A DNA stretch of 64,000 bases from Mycolicibacterium brumae (GCF_025215495.1 NZ_CP104302.1:3410001-3474000); one strand, 5' to 3'. Shown: positions 46,093 to 55,665, numbered from the stretch's first letter. Notes: generated by a model not told the origin, from the letters alone. Numbers and translations: made by a program.

Positions 46093-47139
46093 CTAACCCA
46101 GGAAGGTGTTGCGGCGCTGGCCGAGCAGCCGGTACAGGGTCTGCTGGATGGTCTCGCGCACCTGGTCGGTCAGCTCGAAGGTGACCATCGGGTCATCCGC
46201 GGCGGCCTCGTCGTAGTCGGCGGTCTCGATCGGCGCGCCGAACTCGATGCGCCACTTCGACGGCAACGGGATCAACCCGGCCGGCCCGGCGAACGGGAAG
46301 AACGGCGTGATCGGGAAGTACGGCAGGCCCAGCAGCCGGGCCAGCGGCTTGAGGTCGGCGATCATCGGGTAGATCTCCTCGGACCCGACGATCGAGCACG
46401 GGATGATCGGCGCCTTGGTGCGCAGCGCGGCGGACACGAACCCACCGCGGCCGAATCGCTGCAGCTTGTAGCGGTCCCGGTAATGCTTGCCGAGACCCTT
46501 GTAGCCCTCGGGGAACACCGCGGTCAGCTCACCGGCGGCCAGCAGCCGGTGCGCGTCGGCCGAGCAGGCCATGGTGTGGCCAGCCTTGCGGGCGGCCTGC
46601 CCCAGCCCGGGGACGTCGAACACCAGGTCCGCGGCGAGCATCCGCAGGTCGCGGTGCGCGGGGTGGTGGTCGTGCACGGCGACCGAGGCCATCAGGCCGT
46701 CCAGCGGCAGCACACCGGCGTGGTTGGCCACCACCAGCGCGGCGCCCTCACGCGGCAGATTCTCCACCCCGGAGACCTCGACGCGGAACCAGTTGTTGAA
46801 CAGCAGCCGCAGCGACGGCAGGATCACGCCGTCGTTGAGATGCTGGTCGAAGCCGAACTCGTCGACGACGTAGTCACCGGTCAACCGCTTGCGCAGGAAG
46901 TCGGCCACCGAGGCGATCCGCTGCGACAGTTCGTTGGGTTCGGCGGCGGCGGTGAGATTTCGGCCCTCCAGGTCGAACACGACCCCGGCGAACTCCTCGG
47001 CGGTGGCCTGCTGATCCGCCAACGATGGGTGGCGGCGAGCCGCCTCGGCCCGCTGCGCACTACGTCGACTCGCCCCGGCGCGGCCCGAATTGCCATGCAG
47101 CGGAATCACATTCGCTTCAGAACTGTTCGCCACGTCCAC
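46093..47139 (-). CDS. Lysophospholipid acyltransferase-type protein (Rv0502-like)
   Basis: A 348-residue PlsC-family acyltransferase. The HxxxxD motif is VVANHAGVLPLDGLMA and the second conserved site is AVFPEGYKGLGKHY, followed by IIPCSIVGSEEIYPMI. The N-terminal 90 residues are disordered and variable. It would acylate a lysophospholipid or glycolipid at the membrane. It is convergent to the MaoC-like gene with 11 bases between stops. GTG at 47139. Confidence 0.87.
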   Translation of the reverse strand: MDVANSSEANVIPLHGNSGRAGASRRSAQRAEAARRHPSLADQQATAEEFAGVVFDLEGRNLTAAAEPNELSQRIASVADFLRKRLTGDYVVDEFGFDQHLNDGVILPSLRLLFNNWFRVEVSGVENLPREGAALVVANHAGVLPLDGLMASVAVHDHHPAHRDLRMLAADLVFDVPGLGQAARKAGHTMACSADAHRLLAAGELTAVFPEGYKGLGKHYRDRYKLQRFGRGGFVSAALRTKAPIIPCSIVGSEEIYPMIADLKPLARLLGLPYFPITPFFPFAGPAGLIPLPSKWRIEFGAPIETADYDEAAADDPMVTFELTDQVRETIQQTLYRLLGQRRNTFLG

Positions 47140-47184
47140 CTTCTCCCCACCGCTTGTTTCGCCGGCCCGATTCCGGCGTGAATA

Positions 47185-48237
47185 TCAGCTCCCCAGGCGC
47201 TGGGCCATCGCCACCGCGCGTCGTTCCACAGAGACTACCCATCGCGGGTCCAGGATGGCAGTCAGTCCGCGGCCGCGGACGTAGTCGTCGAACGCCTCCA
47301 GCGTCGTCCACTTGGGCCCGAATCCCAGCTCAGCGCGCATCCGAACGGTGTCCATCACCCGGCCGTAGCTCATGTAATCCACTTGATCCTCGGTGATGTC
47401 CGAACTGATCAGCCGCAACCCCAACGCGGGCATCGGCAGCGCGATCCGGCCGGACCGGCGGATCGCCTGGGACATCATGATGATCCCGTCGGCGCCGACG
47501 TTGAAGGTTCCGGGCCGGCCGGCGACCACGCCGTGCTCCAGAGCGCCCAGCGCGTCCTGCTCGTGCAGCAGCTGCAGCCGGGCGTCGCGGCCGGCGATGG
47601 TCGGCACCACCGGGCCCGCCAGGTAGCGCGATAGTGCGGTGTCCATGGCCGGGCCGATCATATTGGCCAGCCGCAGGATGGTGACCCCGATGTCGGGGCG
47701 ACGGCGGCCCAGCCCGCGGGCGTATCCCTCGATGTCGATGCTGTCGCGGGCGAATCCCTCCCGCGGCGGCCGGCGGGCGCTGCTGTCCTCGGTGAAGGCC
47801 ACCGGGTCATAGGCGCTCGAACCGTAAATCTCGGAGGTGGATTTCAGCACCACCCGCCGCACCGTGGGGGCGGCCTGGCAGGCGGCGAACAACTGCATCG
47901 CGCCCATCACGTTGAGTTCCTTCAACGTGGCGCGGCCGCCGGACCGCGGCACGAAGGACGCGGCCGCGGCGTGCACGACGGTGTCGACGTCGTAGTTGCG
48001 GATCACCTTGCCGATGAAGGGATTGCGGATGTCGGCGCGCACGAATTCGGCGCGGCCCATCCGGCGCAGCATGTCCTTGCTCGGGGTCAAGGCGTCGACG
48101 GCGATGACCCGCTCGATGTCGGATTTCTGCGCCAACCGGGCGGTCAGATAGCCGCCGAGGAATCGGCAGGCGCCGGTGACCAGCACCACCTTGGGGGGCC
48201 CTGCTGCCTCGTTCACGCCGCGGTGTCCCGACTCCAT
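47185..48237 (-). CDS. NAD-dependent epimerase/dehydratase (GalE2-like)
   Basis: A 350-residue extended-SDR protein matching Rv0501. The NAD-binding motif is VVLVTGACRFLGGYLTARLA, with VHAAAASF, VVLKSTSEIYGSS, and TILRLANMIGPAMDT. The usual YxxxK is replaced by DIEGYARGLGRR, so the catalytic pair is atypical. The substrate is probably a sugar nucleotide. ATG at 48237 is chosen; GTG at 48216 is also possible. The gene lies 45 bases from the acyltransferase and probably shares its transcript. Confidence 0.8.
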   Translation of the reverse strand: MESGHRGVNEAAGPPKVVLVTGACRFLGGYLTARLAQKSDIERVIAVDALTPSKDMLRRMGRAEFVRADIRNPFIGKVIRNYDVDTVVHAAAASFVPRSGGRATLKELNVMGAMQLFAACQAAPTVRRVVLKSTSEIYGSSAYDPVAFTEDSSARRPPREGFARDSIDIEGYARGLGRRRPDIGVTILRLANMIGPAMDTALSRYLAGPVVPTIAGRDARLQLLHEQDALGALEHGVVAGRPGTFNVGADGIIMMSQAIRRSGRIALPMPALGLRLISSDITEDQVDYMSYGRVMDTVRMRAELGFGPKWTTLEAFDDYVRGRGLTAILDPRWVVSVERRAVAMAQRLGS

Positions 48238-48345
48238 CCCGATAGGGTACCGAGCGCGTTGGGCGCGGGTGTTACCGGCAGGTACAGACGAGATGACGAC
48301 CCGAGCGCACGCCGTGACCGGGTGCGCGTCGGGCCGCCACAAGCG

Positions 48346-48447
48346 CTACTTGCCGAGTTTTCTGCGCTGAACCCGGGTGCGGCGGAGCAGCTTGCGATGC
48401 TTCTTCTTCGACATCCGCTTACGCCGCTTCTTGATGACTGAACCCAT
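48346..48447 (-). CDS. Ribosomal mini-protein bS22 (AURKAIP1/COX24 domain)
   Basis: ATG 48447 to TAG 48346 encodes 33 residues, nearly all Lys and Arg: [20 protein letters not shown] and [10 protein letters not shown]. This is the protein seen near the decoding region of the mycobacterial 30S subunit (bS22; Rv0500B). It is too small for usual gene finders. It lies alone between the galE-like gene and the excisionase-type gene, with 108 and 125 bases around it. Confidence 0.9.
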
Positions 48448-48572
48448 AACTCCGCTGTCTACCCACGCGACGCCATGCGCCGCTCCTGACTCAACCCGGT
48501 CACCTTACCGAAGAGAGCGCGTGAACCCGAAAACGGGCCGGTCACACGCACGATCGACGGGTGTGGACGTTC

Positions 48573-48824
48573 TCAGCCGGCGTCGAAGTAGGAGGTCTCC
48601 AGCAGGTCGTGCACGGCCTTGGCGTGCACCCGGAAGGAGCGTCCGACCCGGACCGCGGGCAGTTCGCCGTTGTGCACCAACCGGTACACCGTCATCTTTG
48701 ACACCCGCATCAATGCGGCGACCTCGGCGACGGTCAGAAACTGCGTCGTTGCCGCCGGTTGCCCTTCGGGGGCCCCGTCACGCGCGCCCTTGGCGCCACC
48801 CGATGGTCCGTTCATAGACGTCAT
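48573..48824 (-). CDS. Excisionase-family DNA-binding protein (Rv0500A-like)
   Basis: An 83-residue protein with a winged-helix MerR/excisionase-type domain: FLTVAEVAALMRVSKMTVYR with LVHNGELPAVRVGRSFRV following. The N-terminal 25 residues are flexible. It presumably binds DNA as a small regulator; it is not linked to an integrase. ATG at 48824. Sequence upstream in frame is not coding-like. It is conserved next to proC in mycobacteria. Confidence 0.88.
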   Translation of the reverse strand: MTSMNGPSGGAKGARDGAPEGQPAATTQFLTVAEVAALMRVSKMTVYRLVHNGELPAVRVGRSFRVHAKAVHDLLETSYFDAG

Positions 48825-48961
48825 CGCAACCCAATCAGTCAGGCACGGCCGTTCCAGCGGCTTCCCCACCGCTGGAGCGAACGCGTGCTTCCACGAGGAG
48901 AATAGCGGGACTGATGGGGTTACTGCGACGGGTGTGGGGTAATCCGTTGAAAATTCTTGAA

Positions 48962-49837
48962 CTACTCGGGTGTGATTCCCAGCTGCTCAGACCGCGTTTT
49001 CGCGGCGTCCACGGCCGCGGCGACGGCCGCCCGCAGCCCGCCCTTTTCGAGTTCCCGCAGGCCCGCGGCGGTGGTGCCGCCCGGAGAGGTCACCGTCGCG
49101 CGCAATTGGGCGGCCGACGTGTCGACCGCGTGCGCCTGCGCGCCGTCGGCCGCGGAGCGATCCGATTCCCGTCGCTCCAGCAGCATCGCGGCCGACCCGG
49201 CCATCGTCTGCACCGCGAGGTCGGTGGCCACCGCGCGGCTCAGCCCGGAGGCCACCCCCGCGTCGACCAACGCCTCGACCACCAGGAAGAAGTACGCCGG
49301 GCCGGAACCGGAGAGCGCCGTAACGGCGTCCATCTGCGCCTCGGAGACCGTTTCGACGGTGCCGACGGCCCGGAACAGGGTGGCGGCCTCTTCGAGCTGC
49401 TCCGGGGTCGCGAAGCGCCCGGGAGCCAGCGCGGTGACACCGGCGCCGACGAGGGCGGGCGCATTCGGCATCGCCCGGATCACCGGGGCCCCGGCCGGCA
49501 GGCTGGACTCGTAGAAGGCGGTGGACACTCCGGCCGCCACCGAGATGTACACCTGCTCGGTGCCGTTGTCCTCGGCGACCGCGGCCGCCTCGGAGATGGC
49601 GGCGACGGCGGAGGCGACGTCGGTGGGCTTGACCGCCACGATCACGTAGGCGGCGTGGCCGGCCGCGTCGGACACCTTGTCGGTGACCTGCACGCCGTAG
49701 CTGCCGGCCAGATGCTTGGCCCGCGCGGGGGCCTTCTCGGCCACCACCAGATCCTTGACCTGCCTGCCGCTGCGCAGCAGACCCGCCAGGATCGCCTCGC
49801 CCATACTTCCGCCACCGATGATCGCGATTCTCGCCAT
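48962..49837 (-). CDS. proC: Pyrroline-5-carboxylate reductase
   Basis: ProC makes proline from pyrroline-5-carboxylate with NAD(P)H. The 291-residue protein opens IAIIGGGSMGEAILAGLLRS. It has VIVAVKPTDVASAV, RAMPNAPALVGAGVT and the C-terminal ALSGSGPAYFFLVVEALVDA. ATG at 49837. It lies 24 bases downstream of the isomerase-like gene on the same strand. Confidence 0.95.
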   Translation of the reverse strand: MARIAIIGGGSMGEAILAGLLRSGRQVKDLVVAEKAPARAKHLAGSYGVQVTDKVSDAAGHAAYVIVAVKPTDVASAVAAISEAAAVAEDNGTEQVYISVAAGVSTAFYESSLPAGAPVIRAMPNAPALVGAGVTALAPGRFATPEQLEEAATLFRAVGTVETVSEAQMDAVTALSGSGPAYFFLVVEALVDAGVASGLSRAVATDLAVQTMAGSAAMLLERRESDRSAADGAQAHAVDTSAAQLRATVTSPGGTTAAGLRELEKGGLRAAVAAAVDAAKTRSEQLGITPE

Positions 49838-49860
49838 GGCCGAGAACCCTATCGCGACAC

Positions 49861-50706
49861 TTAACGCATGAGGTGGGTGCGCGCGTACTCCAGCGACTCG
49901 GCCAGCAGCGCGGTCCGCTCGGCGTCGTCACGGGCGGCGGAGGTGGTGACTTCCAGCACGACGTGGCCGTTGAAGTCCCCGGCGGCCAGGTTCTGGCACA
50001 CCTGCGCGGTCGGTTGCGCGCCGCGGCCGGGCACCAGGTGCTCGTCGGCCGCCGCGCCGTTGCCGTCGCACAGGTGCAGGTGCACCAGACCGGATCCCAT
50101 CCGGGCGGCCATCTCCAGCGCGTCGGTGCCGGCCGTCGCGGTGTGCGACAGGTCCAGCGTGTAGTGCGCGTGATCGCCGTCCAGGGGGTCGTAGGACGGC
50201 GCGAACGCCGAGATCCCCGGGCCCGGGTCGCCGCCGCGGCGGCGCATCCGCTCGATGGACGGCGCGCCGGTGCCGAAGAACCGGTCGGCGCGGAACGGGA
50301 ACATGTTCTCCACCGCGACCAGCACGTCGCTGCGCGACTCCAGTTCGGCGACCTGATCGGAGAAGCCGGCGGCGTAGCGCCGCTGCCAGCGGAACGGCGG
50401 GTGCACCACCACCGTCTGCGCGCCCAGTTTCTCGGCCGCGGCCACGCTGCGGTCCAGTTTGGCGATCGGGTTCGCGCCCCACACCCGCTGCGAGATCAGC
50501 AGGCACGGGGCGTGCACGGACAACACCGGCATCGAGTACTTGCGGGACAGCCGGGCCACGGCGTCGATGTCCTGGCTGACCGATTCCGCCCACACCATCA
50601 GCTCGACGCCGTCGTAACCGAGCCGGGCGGCGTATTCGAAGGCGGCCTCGGCGCGCAGCGGATAGACCGAGGCCGTCGACAGGCCGACTTTGATCGCGGG
50701 GCGCAC
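49861..50706 (-). CDS. Xylose-isomerase-like TIM-barrel protein (Rv0498-like)
   Basis: A 281-residue AP-endonuclease-2/sugar-isomerase-like barrel. Segments LGYDGVELMVWAES, VVHPPFRWQRRYAAGF, LVAVENMFPF, TLDLSHTATAGTD, VHLHLCDGNG and HVVLEVTTS place Glu, His and Asp residues at the usual metal positions. No specific substrate is known. The GTG start at 50706 overlaps the preceding gene's TAG by one base, showing tight coupling. Confidence 0.85.
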   Translation of the reverse strand: MRPAIKVGLSTASVYPLRAEAAFEYAARLGYDGVELMVWAESVSQDIDAVARLSRKYSMPVLSVHAPCLLISQRVWGANPIAKLDRSVAAAEKLGAQTVVVHPPFRWQRRYAAGFSDQVAELESRSDVLVAVENMFPFRADRFFGTGAPSIERMRRRGGDPGPGISAFAPSYDPLDGDHAHYTLDLSHTATAGTDALEMAARMGSGLVHLHLCDGNGAAADEHLVPGRGAQPTAQVCQNLAAGDFNGHVVLEVTTSAARDDAERTALLAESLEYARTHLMR

Positions 50707-51788
50707 TAGCTCGATTGCAGCAGGGCCAGCGGACCCAGCGTGATCAGGGCGCCCACCACGACGGCGATCAGCGTGCTGGCGATGTCCTCGGTCTTGCGCA
50801 CGATGCGCACGCCGACCACCAGTCCGAGGATGACCAGCACCGACAGCACCAGCGCGATGATGTTCTGCCACTCCCACAGCCGCAGGAACGCCAGGAACAG
50901 CCCGCCCCCCAGCGCCACCGCGAGGATGGACTGCGCGGCGATGGCCAGCCCGCGCAGCAGCTTGTGCCCGAAACCGGGCTGATCGTGCGAGGGCGGCGGG
51001 GCTTCGTCCTCGTCGACGGCGTCGCTGTCGTCGAGCACGATCTCCGGCTCGCCGTTGACCCGCCGGCGGGCCAGTTCGTCGGCGACGCTGTCACCGCCGA
51101 ACAGCGCGTCGTCGGCATCGGCGTCCAGCTCGAGGTCGACGACGGCGACCTCATCGGCCAGGTCCGGGCTCATCCACTCGGCGTCTTCGACCTCGACGGC
51201 CGCCACCGCCGCGGGCTGCGGCTCCTCGACGACGGTTTCCTCCGCCGGTTCCTCGGTCTTGGGAGCCGGGCGGGAGCGCAGGCTGCGGCGCAGCGGACGC
51301 AAGTCCGGGCTGCGCTCGGGACGGCGGTCACCGCCGCGGCGCGGGGACGGGCGCGACGAGCGCTGCGGCGGCACCTCGACCGCGGCGACGGACTCCTCGG
51401 GCTCTTCCGGCTCGGGCTCGGGCTCGGCGGCGGGCTCGGCGGCGGCGGGCTCCTCGGCAACCGCGGGCTCATCCTCGGCGATGATCTCTTCGACCTCGAC
51501 GGCCTCTTCGAAGATCTCCGACTCCGGGGCCAGCGCCTCGGCCGGCGGCTCCTCCACCTGTTCGGGCGCGGACTCGTACCCGGCGTCCTTGAGGTCCTTG
51601 TCGGTGACGATCGGCATGGCGCCGGACCGGATGATGGGGATCTCGCCGGTCAATTCGGCGACCGTCACCGCGTCGGCGTTGCCGCGGCGCCGGCGGCGAC
51701 GCCCGCCCACCGGGGGCGAGCCGATGGTGCCGTTCTTGGCCAGCAGCTCGGCCACCGATATCCGCTTGGTGTCGTCTGCGTCGCTCAT
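50706..51788 (-). CDS. Acidic, disordered protein with C-terminal membrane helices (Rv0497-like)
   Basis: A 360-residue protein. The N-terminus has a basic patch (GGRRRRRRGN) then long Glu/Pro/Ala-rich tracts (EPAAEPEPEPEEPEE) and RPSPRRGGDRRPERSP. The C-terminus has three hydrophobic segments (IAAQSILAVALGGGLFLAFL, IIALVLSVLVILGLVVGVRI, STLIAVVVGALITLGPLALL). It may be a membrane-tethered scaffold. ATG at 51788 overlaps the phosphatase stop as ATGA. Coupling with ppx-type gene is conserved in mycobacteria. Confidence 0.75.
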   Translation of the reverse strand: MSDADDTKRISVAELLAKNGTIGSPPVGGRRRRRRGNADAVTVAELTGEIPIIRSGAMPIVTDKDLKDAGYESAPEQVEEPPAEALAPESEIFEEAVEVEEIIAEDEPAVAEEPAAAEPAAEPEPEPEEPEESVAAVEVPPQRSSRPSPRRGGDRRPERSPDLRPLRRSLRSRPAPKTEEPAEETVVEEPQPAAVAAVEVEDAEWMSPDLADEVAVVDLELDADADDALFGGDSVADELARRRVNGEPEIVLDDSDAVDEDEAPPPSHDQPGFGHKLLRGLAIAAQSILAVALGGGLFLAFLRLWEWQNIIALVLSVLVILGLVVGVRIVRKTEDIASTLIAVVVGALITLGPLALLQSS

Positions 51789-52801
51789 CGTTTCCCGCCT
51801 TTCGTCCCACCGGAACGAGGTTCGTCGGCACCTCGACCAGCATCCCGCACCGGCGTCTCCACCAGTGCGGTGCCGTCGGCTTCACTATCCAGCTTGCGCA
51901 GGATAAGGCCCTCGCGAAGCGCCCACGGGCAAATGTCGACGGTGTCGATCGACAGCGCCCGCATACTGGCCTCGGCGACCAAGGCGCCGGCCACGATCTG
52001 TGGCGCCCGCTCGCTGCTGACCCCTTCCAACTCTGCCCGATCAGCTGCGGTCATCCTAGAGATGAACGCTATGAGCTGTCTGAGACCGTTGGCTGTCAGC
52101 GTCCGCTTGACACGCGGTCCCGCGCCCGAGGGCGCCGCCCCGGTCAGCCGGGCCAGCGAACGGAACGTCTTGGACGAGGCGACGGTCAGGTCGGGCGACC
52201 CGGCGGCCAGCACCTCCTTGGCCGGCTCCACCAGTTCGACGTCCAGCCAGTCACGCAGCATCGCCACCCGACGCTTGCCCGGCGGATCCTCGGTGATCCA
52301 GTCCCGGGTCAACCGGCCCGCGCCCAGCTGCAGCGACAGCGCCACGTCGGGTTCCTCGTCGACCCCGCTGGACAGCTCCAGCGACCCGCCGCCGATGTCC
52401 AGGTTGATGATCCGACCGGCGCTCCAGCCGTACCAGCGGCGCACCGCCAGGAAGGTCAACCGCGACTCGTCGCGGCCGGAGAGCACCTGCAGGTTGACCC
52501 CGGCCTCCTCGGCCACCCGGGCCAGCACCGCCTCGGAGTTGGTGGCGTCGCGGACCGCGGAGGTCGCGAACGCCATCAGCTCCGCGCAGCCCGAACTCGC
52601 GGCGATGGTGGCGAACTCGCTCACCGTCGACACCAGCTTGTCGGCGCCCTTGCGGGTGAGTTTGCCGGAGTCGTCAATCGCCTCGGCCAGCCGCAGCGCC
52701 GATTTCGTCGAACTCATCGGTGTGGGGTGACCGCCGCGACGGGCATCCACCACCAGCAGATGAACCGTGTTGCTGCCCACGTCGAGCACGCCCAATCGCA
52801 C
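51785..52801 (-). CDS. Ppx/GppA-type phosphatase (Rv0496-like)
   Basis: A 338-residue member of the exopolyphosphatase/pppGpp phosphatase family. The phosphate 1 motif is RLGVLDVGSNTVHLLVVD and phosphate 2 is IINLDIGGGSLELSSG. The protein would split polyphosphate or pppGpp. In this window the senX3-regX3 phosphate system is nearby, which suits a phosphate-economy role. GTG at 52801. It diverges from the gene at 52862. Confidence 0.88.
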   Translation of the reverse strand: MRLGVLDVGSNTVHLLVVDARRGGHPTPMSSTKSALRLAEAIDDSGKLTRKGADKLVSTVSEFATIAASSGCAELMAFATSAVRDATNSEAVLARVAEEAGVNLQVLSGRDESRLTFLAVRRWYGWSAGRIINLDIGGGSLELSSGVDEEPDVALSLQLGAGRLTRDWITEDPPGKRRVAMLRDWLDVELVEPAKEVLAAGSPDLTVASSKTFRSLARLTGAAPSGAGPRVKRTLTANGLRQLIAFISRMTAADRAELEGVSSERAPQIVAGALVAEASMRALSIDTVDICPWALREGLILRKLDSEADGTALVETPVRDAGRGADEPRSGGTKGGKR

Positions 52802-52861
52802 GATGACAAATTAGTCGGCTAACACCCGGCGTGTCGCGGGCGGGGTCGGTTAGCCACTACG

Positions 52862-53680
52862 GTGACAGCCGTGAACGCGTGGTCTGCTGAACACCCCGGC
52901 GAGGTGGCGCTGGACTTCCCGCGCGAATGGGTCGAGTTCGCCGATCCGGATGACCCCGAACATCTGATCTGCGCGGACCTCACCTGGCTGCTGTCGCGGT
53001 GGACCTGCGTGTTCGGCACGCCGGCCTGCCAGGGCACCGTCGCGGGCCGTCCCGACGACGGTTGCTGCAGCCACGGCGCGTTCCTGTCCGACGACGACGA
53101 CCGCGCCAAACTCGACGACGCCGTGAAGCGCCTTGGCGCCGACGACTGGCAGTACCGCGACAAGGGACTGGGCCGCAAGGGCTACCTGGAGGAAGACGAG
53201 CACGACGGGGAGCCGCAATTGCGGACCCGCAAGCACAAGGGCGCCTGCATCTTCCTGAACCGGCCCGGGTTCGCCGGCGGGGTGGGCTGCGCGCTGCACA
53301 GCAAGGCGCTGGAACTGGGCGTCGAGCCGCTGACCATGAAGCCGGAGGTGTGCTGGCAGCTGCCGGTTCGGCGCAGCCAGGACTGGGTGCAGCGGCCCGA
53401 CGGCGCGGAGATCCTGAAGACCACCATCACCGAGTACGACCGCCGCGGCTGGGGTCCCGGCGGCGCGGACCTGCACTGGTACTGCACCAGCGACCCGGAC
53501 GCGCACACCGGGGCGCGGCCGGTCTACGAGTCCTACCGGCCCGAGCTCATCGAGCTGATCGGCGAGAACGCCTACGACGCGCTGGCCGCGCTGTGCCGCC
53601 GGCGTTCCCAGCTGGGCCTGGTCGCCGTGCATCCGGCGACGACGGCCGCGCAGGGCCGCTGCGGCAAGAAGCGGGCTTAG
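52862..53680 (+). CDS. Cysteine-rich conserved protein (Rv0495-like)
   Basis: A 272-residue protein with ordered cysteines: [41 protein letters not shown] and EVCWQLP. The cysteine spacing resembles the DUF3109/YkgJ type of metal-binding proteins, so zinc or Fe-S binding is possible. It is convergent with regX3 with six bases between stops. The start is GTG at 52862 or 52871 ([12 protein letters not shown]). Confidence 0.8.
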   Translation: MTAVNAWSAEHPGEVALDFPREWVEFADPDDPEHLICADLTWLLSRWTCVFGTPACQGTVAGRPDDGCCSHGAFLSDDDDRAKLDDAVKRLGADDWQYRDKGLGRKGYLEEDEHDGEPQLRTRKHKGACIFLNRPGFAGGVGCALHSKALELGVEPLTMKPEVCWQLPVRRSQDWVQRPDGAEILKTTITEYDRRGWGPGGADLHWYCTSDPDAHTGARPVYESYRPELIELIGENAYDALAALCRRRSQLGLVAVHPATTAAQGRCGKKRA

Positions 53681-53686
53681 CCCGGC

Positions 53687-54370
53687 TTAGCCCTCGAGCT
53701 TGTAGCCCAGCCCTCGCACGGTGACCAGGCGGACCGGGTTGGCCGGGTCCTCCTCGATCTTGGAGCGCAACCGCTTGACGTGGACGTCGAGGGTCTTGGT
53801 GTCCCCCACGTAGTCCGCGCCCCACACCCGATCGATCAACTGGCCGCGGGTGAGCACCCGGCCGCTGTTGCGCATCAGGTATTCGAGCAAGTCGAACTCC
53901 TTGAGCGGCAGCGTGATGGGCTCGTTGCCGACGGTGACGATGTGGCGTTCGACGTCCATCCGCACCGGCCCGGCCTCCAGGATCCCGTCGCCGCCGATGG
54001 CGTCGCCCTCACCGCCGCGGCGCAGCACCGCGCGGATCCGGGCGATCAGCTCACGCGCGGAGTAGGGCTTGGTGACGTAGTCGTCGGCGCCCAGCTCCAG
54101 GCCCACCACCTTGTCGATCTCGCTGTCGCGCGCAGTCACCATGATCACCGGCACCGCGGATTTCGCACGCAGCTGCTTGCAGACGTCGGTGCCGCTCATT
54201 CCGGGCAGCATCAGATCCAGCAGCACGATGTCGGCGCCGGAACGCTCGAACTCGGCCAGCGCCGAGGGCCCGTCGGTCACCACGGTCGCCTCGAATCCCT
54301 CCTTGCGCAACAGGAAGGCCAACGGGTCGGCCAAAGACTCTTCGTCTTCGACGATCAGCACACTGGTCAT
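53687..54370 (-). CDS. regX3: Two-component response regulator RegX3
   Basis: A 227-residue OmpR-type regulator of the phosphate starvation system. The receiver has acidic residues EDEESL, the phospho-aspartate in IVLLDLMLPG, TARD and KPYSARELIARIRAVL. The winged-helix domain contains LTRGQLIDRVWGADYVGD and VTVRGLGYKLEG. The start ATG at 54370 (MTSVLIVEDEES) matches the family; an upstream in-frame start would add 12 residues. Only 22 bases separate it from the senX3 stop; M. tuberculosis has a longer repeat-bearing gap there. Confidence 0.97.
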   Translation of the reverse strand: MTSVLIVEDEESLADPLAFLLRKEGFEATVVTDGPSALAEFERSGADIVLLDLMLPGMSGTDVCKQLRAKSAVPVIMVTARDSEIDKVVGLELGADDYVTKPYSARELIARIRAVLRRGGEGDAIGGDGILEAGPVRMDVERHIVTVGNEPITLPLKEFDLLEYLMRNSGRVLTRGQLIDRVWGADYVGDTKTLDVHVKRLRSKIEEDPANPVRLVTVRGLGYKLEG

Positions 54371-54392
54371 CGCGTGATCACTCACTTTCTTT

Positions 54393-55544
54393 TCAGGCTT
54401 GTTCATCGGTCTCCGGCCAGGCCGGGATGGCGAGGGTGAAGGTGGATCCGGTGCCGAGTTGGCTCCACACCCGGATCGTCCCGTTGTGGTTGGCGGCCAC
54501 GTGTTTGACGATCGCCAGCCCCAGGCCGGTCCCGCCGGTGGCGCGGGAGCGGGCCTGGTCGACGCGGAAGAAGCGCTCGAAGACGCGCTCCTGGTCGTCC
54601 TTGGCGATGCCGATGCCGCGGTCGGTGACCGCGATCTCGATCAGGTCCCCGCGGCGGCGACGGGAGATCGACACCGTCGAACGCTGCGGTGAATAGGCGA
54701 TCCCGTTGGAGATCAGGTTGGCCACCGCGGTGGCCAACAGGGTGTGGTCGCCCAGCATGGTCAGACCGCTGGCGGCGTCGGTGACGATGCGGATCTCGTG
54801 GTTGTCGGCGGCCACCTTGTTGCGCTTGACCGCCTCGGCGACCACCGAGTCGACGTCGACCTCGCCGAGGTCGGGCAGCGGGTCGGCGCCCTGCAACCGG
54901 GACAGTTCAATGAGCTCGCCGACCATGCCTGCCAGCCGGCGCGACTCGGCGAGCACCTTCGTGCCGAACCGGCGCACCGTCTCGGGGTCGTCGACCGACT
55001 CCAACAGCGCCTCGGCCAGCACTCCCATCGCCCCGACCGGGGTCTTGAGCTCGTGGCTGACGTTGGCGACGAAGTCCCGCCGGGTGGCCTCCACCCGGGC
55101 CAGCTCGGACTGGTCGTCGGCGTAGATCAGGGCGAATCGGGGGTCGGCGCCGTCCAGCCGGCGAAGCTGGACCCGCACCGACAGCCCGGAGCGGCCCTGA
55201 GCGGCGCGGCGCCCGGCAAGCAGGGACACCTCGGTGTCGCGGCCGTCGGCAAGGGTGCGCTGGGCGGCCTGCCACACCCGGTCGTCGAGCCGGCGGTCCC
55301 GGACCAGCCCCAGCTCGGCGGCGCGGTCGTTGGCGTAGACCACATCGTGGAACTTGTCGACCACGGCGACGCCGATCGGGGCGCGGGCGACGATGTCAGC
55401 GAGGAGTTCCGACATTGTCATCCCGGCCTGCTCGGCGTCGGCGATCCGGCGGCGTTCGGCCAACCGCGGCGACAAGGCCAGCCCGATGGCGACGCCCGCG
55501 GCCGTCGTGACACCGGCGAGCAGAACTGCCGCCAACAAACTCAC
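54393..55544 (-). CDS. senX3: Two-component sensor histidine kinase SenX3
   Basis: A 383-residue membrane kinase that controls RegX3. Two hydrophobic parts are at the N-terminus ([20 protein letters not shown]). A PAS-like region follows ([20 protein letters not shown]). The H box is [20 protein letters not shown], then N box [26 protein letters not shown] and [19 protein letters not shown] at 55544 is taken as start; TTG at 55550 would add two residues. A row of GTTCACC-type repeats lies upstream. Confidence 0.96.
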   Translation of the reverse strand: MSLLAAVLLAGVTTAAGVAIGLALSPRLAERRRIADAEQAGMTMSELLADIVARAPIGVAVVDKFHDVVYANDRAAELGLVRDRRLDDRVWQAAQRTLADGRDTEVSLLAGRRAAQGRSGLSVRVQLRRLDGADPRFALIYADDQSELARVEATRRDFVANVSHELKTPVGAMGVLAEALLESVDDPETVRRFGTKVLAESRRLAGMVGELIELSRLQGADPLPDLGEVDVDSVVAEAVKRNKVAADNHEIRIVTDAASGLTMLGDHTLLATAVANLISNGIAYSPQRSTVSISRRRRGDLIEIAVTDRGIGIAKDDQERVFERFFRVDQARSRATGGTGLGLAIVKHVAANHNGTIRVWSQLGTGSTFTLAIPAWPETDEQA

Positions 55545-55626
55545 GGGCAAATCGTACGGCCCCGATGAACGTCATCCCAGCAGCGTGCGGCCATTCTCGG
55601 CACAGATCACAGCCATCAGCGCGGCT

Positions 55627-55665
55627 GTTCAGGCAGCGTTCACCGACGTTCACCCGGTGTTCGCG
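55627..55665 (+). promoter_or_regulatory. PHO-box-like repeat array upstream of senX3
   Basis: Four heptamers line up: GTTCAGG (55627), GTTCACC (55638), GTTCACC (55648) and GTTCGCG (55659). Steps are 11, 10 and 11 bases. This forms two 11-base-period pairs, the layout of RegX3/PhoP boxes, 83 bases upstream of the senX3 start and between it and the gpmA stop. It fits autoregulation of senX3-regX3. Matched by eye. Confidence 0.65.

Noticed and set aside
50715..52730. A 671-codon frame antisense to the acidic membrane protein and Ppx-like gene
   Set aside because: Shadow frame without motifs; the minus-strand products are conserved.
54371..54392. MIRU-type repeat between senX3 and regX3
   Set aside because: Such repeats occur in M. 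tuberculosis, but here only 22 unremarkable bases separate the genes.
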